A DNA stretch of 47,876 bases from Deltaproteobacteria bacterium GWC2_42_11 (GTDB taxonomy: Bacteria; Desulfobacterota; GWC2-55-46; UBA9637; GWC2-42-11). The DNA lies in assembly GCA_001797495.1 (NCBI GenBank), contig MGPS01000073.1:1-47876 (forward strand). Direction: 5' to 3'. A program made the position numbers and the translations under genes. This document shows, piece by piece, positions 17,957 to 26,305 of the stretch. Every line of letters begins with the position of its first letter. The stretch's first letter is position 1. The notes beneath the pieces were generated by a model that was not told where the DNA came from, did no database searches, and was given only the letters and a program-made list of their open reading frames with translations.

Positions 17957-19693
17957 TTACTTTCTTTTCAATATCTTTAGCGCCTTATTCAGCGGCATTG
18001 TATTCAACACATCCTTCTTTTCCAGCCAGCCCCTGCGGGCTGTGTATATGCCGAACCTTATATTTTCCAGATGGAATCTGCTGTGGGAGTCTGTTGATAT
18101 TGCGATCATCACACCCATTTCTTTTGCAAGTTTGCAGTGTATGTCATTCAAATCCAGCCTGTCAGGATATGAATTCAACTCCATTATTACATTGTGCATC
18201 TTTGTAGCCCTTAAAACCTCTGTCATATTTACTGCATAAGGCATCCTCTCGTTTATAAGCCTGCCTGTCGGATGTGCGATTATATGTACAATGCCTGATG
18301 ATATTGCCTTTACAATCCGTGCAGTCATCTCCCCTTCTGTCATATTGAACCTTGAATGAACAGCAGCGGCAACCACATCAAGTTTAGCCAGAACATCCTT
18401 ATCCAAATCCAGTGAACCGTCAGCCTTGATATCCACCTCTATACCTTTTAGGACCGTAAACCGTGAACCGTAAACCGTGAACCGTTTGTTGAGTTTGTCT
18501 ATCTCCTCAATCTGTCTTAAAACCCTTTTTTCATCAAGCCCATGGGCAATGCTCACTGCCTTTGAATGGTCTGTTATTGCAATATACTCATAACCCTGTT
18601 TAATTGCAGATTCAACCATCTCATCAAGGGTGCTGGCGCCGTCGGTCTCTGTTGTATGGACATGCAGGTCCCCCTTCAAATCTTTCACATCTATTAAATG
18701 CGGAAGTTTATCATTTAATGCAGATTCTATCTCGCCTGCATTTTCCCTGATTTCAGGCGGTATCCACGGAAGCCCCACTGCCCTGTAAACATCCTCCTCT
18801 GTTTCGCCTGCAATCCATTTATCCGTTTTCTCATCAAACACGCCGTATTCACTCACCTTGAGGCCCATCTTCTTTGCCCTTTCCCTTATTGCAATATTAT
18901 GCGCTTTTGAACCTGTAAAATACTGAAGCGCCGCGCCATACGATTTTTTATCGAGAACCCTTACATCTGCCTGAAGCCCGCACCGCAGTATTACTGTTGA
19001 TTTTGTATCGCCCTTTGCAAGAACCTCCCTGACCTCCGGATATGCTATAAACCTGTCCATTACACGCGAACCTTTTTTACATGCAACAAGGATATCTATA
19101 TCTCCTATGGTCTCTTTTCTTCTCCTTAAACTCCCTGCCTCTGAAACATGGATTACACCATCAATATTTTTCAGATATTCTATAAGCGGGACTGCATATG
19201 TCATTGCAATACCCAGTTTAAACCGCCCCTTGCTCTGCTTTAGGTTCTCAATCGCCTTTAAAATATTTTCTTCTGTCTTTTCACCCATGCCTGCCAGAGT
19301 GTGGATTTTATGTGCCTTTGCAGCCTTTTCCAAATCAGAGACACTCTGGATGCCAAGTTCTTTGTAAAGTAACTGAACCTTCTTTGGTCCAATGCCTGAC
19401 ACCTGAAGGAGTTCAAGGATGGTCGGCGGAAGTTCTTTTAAGAGTTCATCATGGAACTTGCATTTTCCTGTCTTTACTATCTCAACAATCTTTTCATGGA
19501 TGCTCTTGCCAATCCCGCTTATTTCATCAAGTATGGGCTCATCATTTTCAACGATTGATTTTAGATTTTCAGGGAGTTCTGCAATGACATGCCCTGCATT
19601 TCTGTATGAACGGACTCTGAAGGGGTTTTCATTTTTTATCTCAAGGAGGTCTGCAATCTCATGGAATATCTTTGCAATCTCAATGTTTTCCAT
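17957..19693 (-). CDS. polX: DNA polymerase/3'-5' exonuclease PolX
   Basis: Bacterial PolX combines a family X polymerase with a PHP exonuclease and acts in base excision repair. The 578-residue protein has N-terminal helix-hairpin-helix elements (GIGKSIHEKI, VSGIGPKKVQLLY), the polymerase catalytic Asp pair in GDIDILV, and a C-terminal PHP domain starting DLHVHTTETDG with metal ligands such as HSRFN, HPTGR and STDSHS. The ORF track begins at a TTG (19738), but ATG 19693 gives the usual start MENIEIAKIFHEIADLLEI. A 7-base repeat inserts about 11 residues (RFTVYGSRFTV) within the PHP domain without breaking frame. It is divergent from the aldolase gene. Confidence 0.95.
   Translation of the reverse strand: MENIEIAKIFHEIADLLEIKNENPFRVRSYRNAGHVIAELPENLKSIVENDEPILDEISGIGKSIHEKIVEIVKTGKCKFHDELLKELPPTILELLQVSGIGPKKVQLLYKELGIQSVSDLEKAAKAHKIHTLAGMGEKTEENILKAIENLKQSKGRFKLGIAMTYAVPLIEYLKNIDGVIHVSEAGSLRRRKETIGDIDILVACKKGSRVMDRFIAYPEVREVLAKGDTKSTVILRCGLQADVRVLDKKSYGAALQYFTGSKAHNIAIRERAKKMGLKVSEYGVFDEKTDKWIAGETEEDVYRAVGLPWIPPEIRENAGEIESALNDKLPHLIDVKDLKGDLHVHTTETDGASTLDEMVESAIKQGYEYIAITDHSKAVSIAHGLDEKRVLRQIEEIDKLNKRFTVYGSRFTVLKGIEVDIKADGSLDLDKDVLAKLDVVAAAVHSRFNMTEGEMTARIVKAISSGIVHIIAHPTGRLINERMPYAVNMTEVLRATKMHNVIMELNSYPDRLDLNDIHCKLAKEMGVMIAISTDSHSRFHLENIRFGIYTARRGWLEKKDVLNTMPLNKALKILKRK
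18453..18485. repeat. 7-nt tandem array (ACCGTAA/ACCGTGA) inside polX
   Basis: Four and a half units alternate ACCGTAA and ACCGTGA in register of seven. The array is 33 bases, a multiple of three, and is read through in frame as RFTVYGSRFTV. Confidence 0.9.
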
Positions 19694-19755
19694 ATTGCAA
19701 TGATAACAGATTAAAGATTTGATGGCAATTGTTAACAACCCGTCTCTAAAATATA

Positions 19756-19785
19756 TTGACTATAGTATATGCTCCCTGTTATTTT
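19756..19785 (+). promoter_or_regulatory. Candidate promoter for the LsrF-like aldolase
   Basis: TTGACT (19756) and TATTTT (19780) are separated by 18 bases in the divergent gap between polX and the aldolase. It rests on consensus only. Confidence 0.4.
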
Positions 19786-19822
19786 AAGGCAGAAATTTTT
19801 AGTGTAAAGGAGGATTATTGAA

Positions 19823-20617
19823 ATGGACTGGGGAATGAAGAATCGTTTGTCGCAGATAATAAAGCCTGACGGGAAATGCCTGTTTATGCCTATTGACCAC
19901 GGGTATTTTCTGGGGCCCACATCAAAATTGGAAAAACCGGGAGAAACTATAAAACCTCTTCTTCCTTACAGTGACGCCCTGTTTGTTACAAGAGGTGTGC
20001 TGCGTTCCTGTGTACCGCCTGATACAGATGTGCCGATAATTTTAAGGGTATCCGGAGGCACAAGCATTGTAGGAAAGGATTTGGCAAATGAAGGCATTAC
20101 CACATCCATACAAGAGGCAATAAGGCTCAATGCCTCTGCTGTTGGACTGTCTGTGTTTATAGGCACTGATTATGAGCGGCAAACATTATTAAATTTATCA
20201 GAACTTGTAAATGAGGCTGAAGGATACGGCATTCCGGTTATGGCAGTTACTGCGGTGGGCAAGGAATTGGAAAAAAGAGATGCCCGCTACCTTTCCCTCT
20301 GCTGCCGCATTGCCGCTGAGCTCGGCGCAAAGGTTGTAAAGACATACTGGTGCGAGGATTTTGACAAGGTTACAAACACCTGCCCTGTGCCGGTAGTGAT
20401 TGCAGGAGGACCAAAGACAGAAACGGATTTTGAGGTATTGGAATTTGTTTATGACGGTATGCAGAAGGGTGCAATAGGCGTAAACCTAGGCAGAAACATC
20501 TGGCAAAATCCACACCCTGTGCCAATGATTAAGGCAATCCGCGCCATTATCCACGAAAACGCTACAGCCAAAGAGGCGAATAAGATATATGAGAGCGAGA
20601 AGAAGAGAAAGACTTAA
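19823..20617 (+). CDS. LsrF/DhnA-type class I aldolase or thiolase
   Basis: This 264-residue (beta/alpha)8 protein belongs to the DeoC/LsrF/FbaB aldolase group. Marks are FMPIDHGYFLGP near the start, the Schiff-base lysine in AKVVKTYWCEDF (about residue 174), and the phosphate-binding ends VVIAGGPK and GVNLGRNIWQ. LsrF itself acts on phospho-AI-2 breakdown products, and relatives are fructose-bisphosphate aldolases or ADH synthases. No lsr, aro or quorum-sensing genes lie nearby, so the substrate is open. A good AAAGGAGG precedes the ATG. A short peptide like its C-terminus (IYESxKKxK) recurs at 21388-21417, after the first toxin-antitoxin pair. Confidence 0.8.
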   Translation: MDWGMKNRLSQIIKPDGKCLFMPIDHGYFLGPTSKLEKPGETIKPLLPYSDALFVTRGVLRSCVPPDTDVPIILRVSGGTSIVGKDLANEGITTSIQEAIRLNASAVGLSVFIGTDYERQTLLNLSELVNEAEGYGIPVMAVTAVGKELEKRDARYLSLCCRIAAELGAKVVKTYWCEDFDKVTNTCPVPVVIAGGPKTETDFEVLEFVYDGMQKGAIGVNLGRNIWQNPHPVPMIKAIRAIIHENATAKEANKIYESEKKRKT

Positions 20618-20696
20618 GGCATAAAGACTTAAACAAAACCCCTAACCTTTCGCCCGAAGACTGTTGACTACAACCTACACCCATTTGGATTCAAGT

Positions 20697-20725
20697 TTGA
20701 CAGGCGCTTTCTTTTGTGTTACGCT
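20697..20725 (+). promoter_or_regulatory. Promoter for the CopG-PIN toxin-antitoxin module
   Basis: TTGACA (20697-20702) and TACGCT (20720-20725) are 17 bases apart. TTTGACA at 20696 and TGTCAAA near 20738 form an inverted pair around it, which could be an operator for the ribbon-helix-helix protein encoded just downstream. The operator role is an inference. Confidence 0.45.
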
Positions 20726-20757
20726 GTCTTACAGATTGTCAAAAGAGGTGAATAAAA

Positions 20758-20976
20758 ATGCCTGAAACAATAACAATAAGGCTGCCTGAAAAGTTACAGC
20801 AGGAATTGGAAACAGTAGTAAAAAAAGAAAAGACCTCAAAAAGCGAGGTCATCAGGGCTGCTGTTTCCCGGTATCTTGCTGCTAAAAGATTCAAACAGTT
20901 GAGAAGGCAAGCGCTGCCATTCGCTGAAGCAGAAGGGCTGCTGACTGACGAGGATGTTTTTAAAGCCATTTCATGA
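20758..20976 (+). CDS. Ribbon-helix-helix (CopG-type) antitoxin
   Basis: The 72-residue product begins ETITIRLPEKLQQELE, the beta strand and first helix of a ribbon-helix-helix repressor, and continues KTSKSEVIRAAVSRYL, the second helix. Such proteins dimerise, bind DNA and neutralise a toxin with their C-terminal tail (here EAEGLLTDEDVFKAIS). The gene overlaps the PIN toxin start by four bases (ATGA), the usual coupled arrangement. The ribosome-binding site AAGAGGTG is clear. It probably represses its own promoter just upstream. Confidence 0.9.
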   Translation: MPETITIRLPEKLQQELETVVKKEKTSKSEVIRAAVSRYLAAKRFKQLRRQALPFAEAEGLLTDEDVFKAIS

Positions 20977-21386
20977 GGGTTGTTTTAGATACCAATGTCA
21001 TTATTGCCGCCTTTGCCGCCAGAGGATTATGTGCGGAGATATTTGAGGTGTGTCTTGCAGAGCACACCATTATAATAAGCGAACATATACTATCCGAGAT
21101 TCATAAAAATCTGATTGAAAAAATACACCTGCCCCGGATTGTTGTTCAAGACATAGTAAAATATTTAAAAGATACGGCAGAATTGTTTGAACCAAAAGAA
21201 CTTGATAAATTGGTTTGCCGTGATAAAGAGGACAATAAAATACTTGGCACTGCCTTAAGTGGAAATGCCGAATTTATAATAACAGGTGATAATGACCTGC
21301 TGACATTAAAAAAATATAAAGGGGTAGAGATAATTACACCACGGGAATATTGGAATTTTTTAAGGGAACAAACAAAAGGCACTTGA
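20973..21386 (+). CDS. PIN-domain toxin ribonuclease
   Basis: This 137-residue protein is a PIN-domain nuclease. The acidic metal-binding residues appear in VVLDTNVIIAAF (Asp near 5), in the central glutamate region (SEIHKNL), in DKEDNKIL, and in IITGDNDLL. Members of this group cleave RNA as VapC-like toxins. It is translationally coupled to the upstream ribbon-helix-helix antitoxin through an ATGA overlap. It appears intact, unlike the second toxin downstream. The target RNA is unknown. Confidence 0.9.
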   Translation: MRVVLDTNVIIAAFAARGLCAEIFEVCLAEHTIIISEHILSEIHKNLIEKIHLPRIVVQDIVKYLKDTAELFEPKELDKLVCRDKEDNKILGTALSGNAEFIITGDNDLLTLKKYKGVEIITPREYWNFLREQTKGT

Positions 21387-21420
21387 GATTTATGAGAGTG
21401 GGAAAAAGGCAAAATCCTGA
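21379..21420 (+). other. Possible remnant of an aldolase C-terminus
   Basis: Overlapping the PIN stop codon in another frame, the sequence reads ALEIYESGKKAKS and then stops. This resembles the end of the LsrF-like aldolase (KIYESEKKRKT). It could be the old 3' end of that gene, displaced when the toxin-antitoxin module inserted. The match is short and may be chance. Confidence 0.3.
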
Positions 21421-21663
21421 TAAATTCTAAATACCGCGCTGTATCCTGTATAATTTTCTCATAGATTATACCGAAGCAGCATAACATTGTTTTTATCAAT
21501 CTTTTCTAAAAAAATTGATGCTGATTACTTATATATAAGCACCTAAAAAAGTATTGATAGTGTCATTTATCTGGTGTATTTGGTAAAGTCTAATTGCAGC
21601 ATAAAAAAGAATGTTCTCTTGAAAAGTAAATAAAAGTGAATGATAATATAACAGGAGGCAAAA
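21387..21663. other. Intergenic region between two toxin-antitoxin modules
   Basis: This AT-rich stretch of 277 bases holds no credible gene. It includes the possible aldolase-tail remnant at its left end and, just before the next antitoxin, the ribosome-binding site ACAGGAGGC. I see no clear terminator. Confidence 0.5.
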
Positions 21664-21882
21664 ATGCAAATTACATTACCTTTAGAGAAAATGTCTACCG
21701 AGGAAAAAATTCAGACTATGGAAATAATTTGGAATGATTTGTGCAGAACGGCAGATAACATACCATCTCCTTCTTGGCATAAAAAGGTTTTACAAGAAAG
21801 AGAGAATAGAATTAAAAAAGGAGATGATGAATTTGTAGATTGGAATAGCGCTAAAAAACACATACGGGATAAAATCTCGTGA
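21664..21882 (+). CDS. Addiction-module antitoxin, RelB/ParD-like small protein
   Basis: The 72-residue protein starts MQITLPLEKMSTEEKIQTMEIIWNDL, typical of the short addiction-module proteins found before RelE/ParE toxins, and ends SAKKHIRDKIS. Its stop overlaps the GTG start of the toxin by four bases. Antitoxins of this group bind the toxin through the C-terminal helix and often bind their own promoter. ACAGGAGGC precedes the ATG. Because the toxin partner carries a frameshift, this may be an orphan antitoxin, unless the frameshift is a sequence error. Confidence 0.85.
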   Translation: MQITLPLEKMSTEEKIQTMEIIWNDLCRTADNIPSPSWHKKVLQERENRIKKGDDEFVDWNSAKKHIRDKIS

Positions 21883-22177
21883 AAATCAAAATACTTGCTT
21901 CGGCAACTCAAGATTTGATTGATGGTTACTGGTTTTATGAAAAACAAGCTGAAGGACTTGGTTCATACTTTTTAGATACTCTTTTTTCTGATGTTGATTC
22001 ATTGGCAATTTATGGAGGAATTCATCCCAAATATTATGACAAATATCATCGTTTACTTTCAAACGATTCCCTTTTGCCATTTATTACCGCGTTGAAAACG
22101 ATATAGCGCTTGTTCATGCAATTCTTGATTGTCGTCGAAATCCAGCATGGATAAGAAAGAAATTGAAAACAGATTGA
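21879..22177 (+). pseudogene. RelE/ParE-family toxin with a -1 frameshift
   Basis: The frame opens well (KIKILASATQDLIDGYWFYEKQAEGLGSY, as in ParE toxins) but goes off family after HRLLS and stops at residue 75. Adding one A to the AAA at 22061-22063 restores KRFPFAIYYRVENDIALVHAILDCRRNPAWI and a stop at 22175-22177, giving a normal toxin of about 99 residues. The restored tail holds the conserved strand and the C-terminal DCRRNP block. Either the toxin is inactivated, which would be tolerated in a toxin gene, or one base is missing in a homopolymer. GTG at 21879 overlaps the antitoxin stop. Confidence 0.85.
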
Positions 22178-22184
22178 GATACAA

Positions 22185-22254
22185 GAGAATAAATCGCTCC
22201 ACCTGACCGCTTTTCCGCTGCGCTCCATTGCTGACGGTGAGCTTGGTTATTCTC
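22185..22254. repeat. Palindromic element after the broken toxin
   Basis: The outer arms GAGAATAA and TTATTCTC are perfect complements. Inside, GCTC(C)ACC pairs with GGTGAGC. The 70-base unit is much richer in GC than its surroundings and holds no gene. The form is that of a REP-type palindrome. Confidence 0.65.
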
Positions 22255-22379
22255 CCGGAAAATGTATAACCACCCAATCAGATACCGCAAAGCCGCACCT
22301 GTAAATCATTTTGATTGTAAAACAGAATAAATTATATTAAATAACAAACAACAATTCAGCAGACAGGATATTTCAAACT

Positions 22380-23411
22380 ATGCGAGCAGCAGTTTATTAC
22401 AATAACAATGATGTAAGGCTTGAGGAAAGACCTGTTCCGAAAATCGGCGACGGTGAACTCCTTGTAAAGGTCATTGCAAGCGGTATATGCGGCAGTGATG
22501 TTATGGAGTGGTACCGGATTAAGAAGGCGCCTCTTGTTCTGGGGCATGAGATTGCAGGTGAAATTATTGAGGTTGGCAAAGGTGTTGAAAAATACAAAAA
22601 AAAGGATAGGGTCTTTGTTTCCCATCATGTGCCGTGCAATACATGCCATTACTGCCTTATAGGACATCACTCCGCATGTGATACGCTCCGAACTACAAAC
22701 TTTGCCCCCGGTGGCTTTGCTGAATATATCCGGGTTCCGAAGATAAATGTTGACAGGGGAACATTTGTCCTGCCTGACGAAATCTCTTATGAAGAGGGTA
22801 CTTTTATAGAGCCGCTTGCGTGCTGTTATAGAGGGCTTCGGCTTGCAAACTTTAAGGCAGGGCAGAGGGTGCTTGTTATAGGCAGCGGCATATCAGGGCT
22901 ATTACACGCTCAACTTGTAAAGGCGCTTGGTGCAGGTCGTATTACTGCAACTGATATAAGTGAATATAGATTAAATGCTGCCAAAAGATTCGGCGCAGAT
23001 GAGATTATAAATGCTAATGTAGGCACGAATTTATTCGTGCATTCGGGCACGGTTAAAACCGTGCCTACAGCTGACCTTGTAATTATATGCACTGCTCAGG
23101 AATCAGCAATCCAGCAGGGTTTGCAATCTGTTGATAGAGGCGGCACAGTCCTTTTCTTTGCACCAACAAACCCTGATGTGAAAATTCCGCTTCCGCTTTG
23201 GGATATATGGCGGAATGAAATAACACTTACCACCTCTTATGCAGCGAGTCAATTGGACATTGAAACCGCGATTGAACTCATAGCAAACAAGAGGGTCAAT
23301 GTAAAAGACATGATAACACACCGCCTACCCCTTGAAGATACAGGCAGAGGCTTTAAACTCGTTGCAGAGGCAAAGGAATCTATAAAGGTGATTATAGAGC
23401 CGCAAAGATAA
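22380..23411 (+). CDS. Zinc-dependent alcohol/polyol dehydrogenase (MDR family)
   Basis: This 343-residue medium-chain dehydrogenase has the catalytic zinc ligands in GICGSDVMEW and LGHEIAGEI, the structural zinc cluster CNTCHYCLIGHHSAC, and the Rossmann motif VIGSGISG near residue 165. Relatives include threonine, sorbitol and other NAD(P)-dependent alcohol dehydrogenases; the substrate is not set. After the Rossmann core, residues near 214-230 (VGTNLFVHSGTVKTVP) are encoded by a 50-base double hairpin, an unusual in-frame repeat insertion. It might lower activity or simply extend a loop. The start has only a weak AGGATAT ribosome-binding site. Confidence 0.88.
   Translation: MRAAVYYNNNDVRLEERPVPKIGDGELLVKVIASGICGSDVMEWYRIKKAPLVLGHEIAGEIIEVGKGVEKYKKKDRVFVSHHVPCNTCHYCLIGHHSACDTLRTTNFAPGGFAEYIRVPKINVDRGTFVLPDEISYEEGTFIEPLACCYRGLRLANFKAGQRVLVIGSGISGLLHAQLVKALGAGRITATDISEYRLNAAKRFGADEIINANVGTNLFVHSGTVKTVPTADLVIICTAQESAIQQGLQSVDRGGTVLFFAPTNPDVKIPLPLWDIWRNEITLTTSYAASQLDIETAIELIANKRVNVKDMITHRLPLEDTGRGFKLVAEAKESIKVIIEPQR
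23019..23068. repeat. 50-bp double-hairpin repeat inside the dehydrogenase gene
   Basis: The outer ends GTAGGCACG and CGTGCCTAC are complementary. Inside lie two hairpins, GCACGAATTTATTCGTGC and GGCACGGTTAAAACCGTGCC. The unit is read through in frame. The structure is that of a REP-like element with cruciform potential. Confidence 0.9.
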
Positions 23412-23482
23412 CCTTCGCCGCTTTTCTAAACCCTTTTATCCAATCCCTTCAATATGATATACTAAAAAACATTGGAGGATTT

Positions 23483-24871
23483 GTGTTTTCCCAGAATATC
23501 ATCAAAGAACTAACCAACATAGTCGGCAGGGATAACATCCTTACAAAAAGGGAAGACCTCATCTGCTATTCGTATGATGCTACAAACCAGAAGTTCCTGC
23601 CTGATGTAGTGGTGTTTCCAAGGGGTGCAGAGGAAATCTCGCTTATCTTGAAGATGGCTAATTTTGAGGACTTTCCTGTTATACCAAGGGGTGCAGGTTC
23701 AGGGTTTTCAGGGGGCAGTCTGCCTGTGGAAGGCGGTGTTGTAGTCTCTTTGGAAAGGATGAATAGAATCTTAAATATTGATACTGAAAATCTGACTGCG
23801 GTTGTCGAGCCTGGTGTTGTTACAGGTGAATTTCAGGCAGAGGTTGAAAGCCTCGGACTTTTTTATCCACCTGACCCATCAAGTTTAAAGTTCTGCACCA
23901 TCGGAGGCAATGTAGCAGAATGTGCGGGCGGACCAAGGGCTGTGAAATATGGTGTTACAAAAGACTATGTTTTAGGACTTGAGGTTGTCCTGCCAACAGG
24001 TGAGACAATAAATACCGGCGCTCAAACACTGAAAGGGGTCGTAGGCTATGACCTGACCAAACTCTTTGTCGGTTCAGAAGGCACACTCGGTATTGTTACA
24101 AAGATAATTCTAAAACTTTTGCCTCTGCCTGCGACTACAAAAACTATGCTTGCTGCATTTCCTGACATGAAAAACGCTGCAAGGGCTGCTTCAAGCATTA
24201 TCTCTTCAAAGATTATCCCTTCGACTATGGAGTTTATAGACAAAAACTGTGTTAAATGTGTAGAAGACTATTTGAATATCGGCCTACCGATAGATACGGA
24301 TGCGATTCTCCTTATAGAAACAGACGGGGACAAAGACCTTGCAGAAAAAGAGGCAGATGCTATGAGAAAGATATGTCTTGATAATAGTGCGATAGAGGTA
24401 AAGACTGCAAAGGACAAAAGAGAGGTGAAAGAACTCTGGAAGGCAAGGAGGGCGATATCGCCGTCTCTTAAGAAACTAAATCCTGACAAGATAAACGAGG
24501 ATATTGTTGTCCCAAGGAATAAAATCCCTGATGCAATAGCAGGGATACAAAAGATTGCTGAAAAATATAATCTAACTATTGCAAATTTTGGCCACGCAGG
24601 TGACGGCAATATCCATGTAAATGTAATGATTGACAAATCAAACAAGGATGAACTTTCAAATGCCCAAAAGGCTGTAGAGGAGATATTCAAATTGACCCTG
24701 AACCTCGGCGGCACAATCTCAGGAGAACACGGCATAGGCATATCCAAGATGCCGTATATCGGGATGGAACTCAGCCCTGCTGCAATAGATGTAATGAAAA
24801 GGGTAAAACAGGTTTTTGACCCAAAGGGAATATTGAATCCCGGGAAGATTTTTCCAAAGGGGAGGGAATAA
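23483..24871 (+). CDS. glcD: FAD-linked oxidase, glycolate oxidase GlcD / D-lactate dehydrogenase type
   Basis: The 462-residue flavoprotein oxidises a 2-hydroxyacid such as glycolate or D-lactate. The N-terminal FAD-binding domain (PCMH type) shows PRGAGSGFSGGSLP near 72 and DPSSLKFCTIGGNVAECAGG near 133. The C-terminal oxidase domain includes ANFGHAGDGNIHVNVM and the end GGTISGEHGIG with FDPKGILNPGKIF. Length fits GlcD. GTG 23483 is preceded by GGAGG. The gene for an Fe-S partner with two CCG domains follows after one base, so the two form a membrane-linked oxidase. No GlcE subunit is seen, which argues for a two-subunit version. The exact acid is uncertain. Confidence 0.88.
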   Translation: MFSQNIIKELTNIVGRDNILTKREDLICYSYDATNQKFLPDVVVFPRGAEEISLILKMANFEDFPVIPRGAGSGFSGGSLPVEGGVVVSLERMNRILNIDTENLTAVVEPGVVTGEFQAEVESLGLFYPPDPSSLKFCTIGGNVAECAGGPRAVKYGVTKDYVLGLEVVLPTGETINTGAQTLKGVVGYDLTKLFVGSEGTLGIVTKIILKLLPLPATTKTMLAAFPDMKNAARAASSIISSKIIPSTMEFIDKNCVKCVEDYLNIGLPIDTDAILLIETDGDKDLAEKEADAMRKICLDNSAIEVKTAKDKREVKELWKARRAISPSLKKLNPDKINEDIVVPRNKIPDAIAGIQKIAEKYNLTIANFGHAGDGNIHVNVMIDKSNKDELSNAQKAVEEIFKLTLNLGGTISGEHGIGISKMPYIGMELSPAAIDVMKRVKQVFDPKGILNPGKIFPKGRE

Positions 24872-24872
24872 A

Positions 24873-26155
<1,283 letters not shown>

Positions 26156-26159
<4 letters not shown>

Positions 26160-26305
26160 TTGCTTACAAGGACAATGTCATCATAATATGCAACAGCAGA
26201 CCCACCTGTGTTGTCAGTATCTGTCATGATTGCAATCCCTATTATCCTCGTCGGCTCTTTACCAAAAAGTTTTTTGTAGTCTTCATAAATTTCTCTGTAA
26301 ATTGA
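26156..26305 (-). pseudogene. C-terminal remnant of a DUF3047-like protein
   Basis: On the minus strand, right after the flavoprotein stop, an open frame reads REIYEDYKKLFGKEPTRIIG, then IAIMTDTDNTGGSAVAYYDD, and stops at 26156. This is recognisable as the end of a DUF3047-type protein, but no start codon or N-terminal part exists: the frame closes upstream inside the flavoprotein gene. It looks like a deletion remnant. It overlaps the last bases of glcF on the other strand. The family name comes from remembered similarity and needs a search. Confidence 0.6.

Noticed and set aside
19823-20617. Quorum-sensing lsr operon
   Set aside because: Only the LsrF-like enzyme is present; no lsrA, B, C, D, G, K or R is visible.
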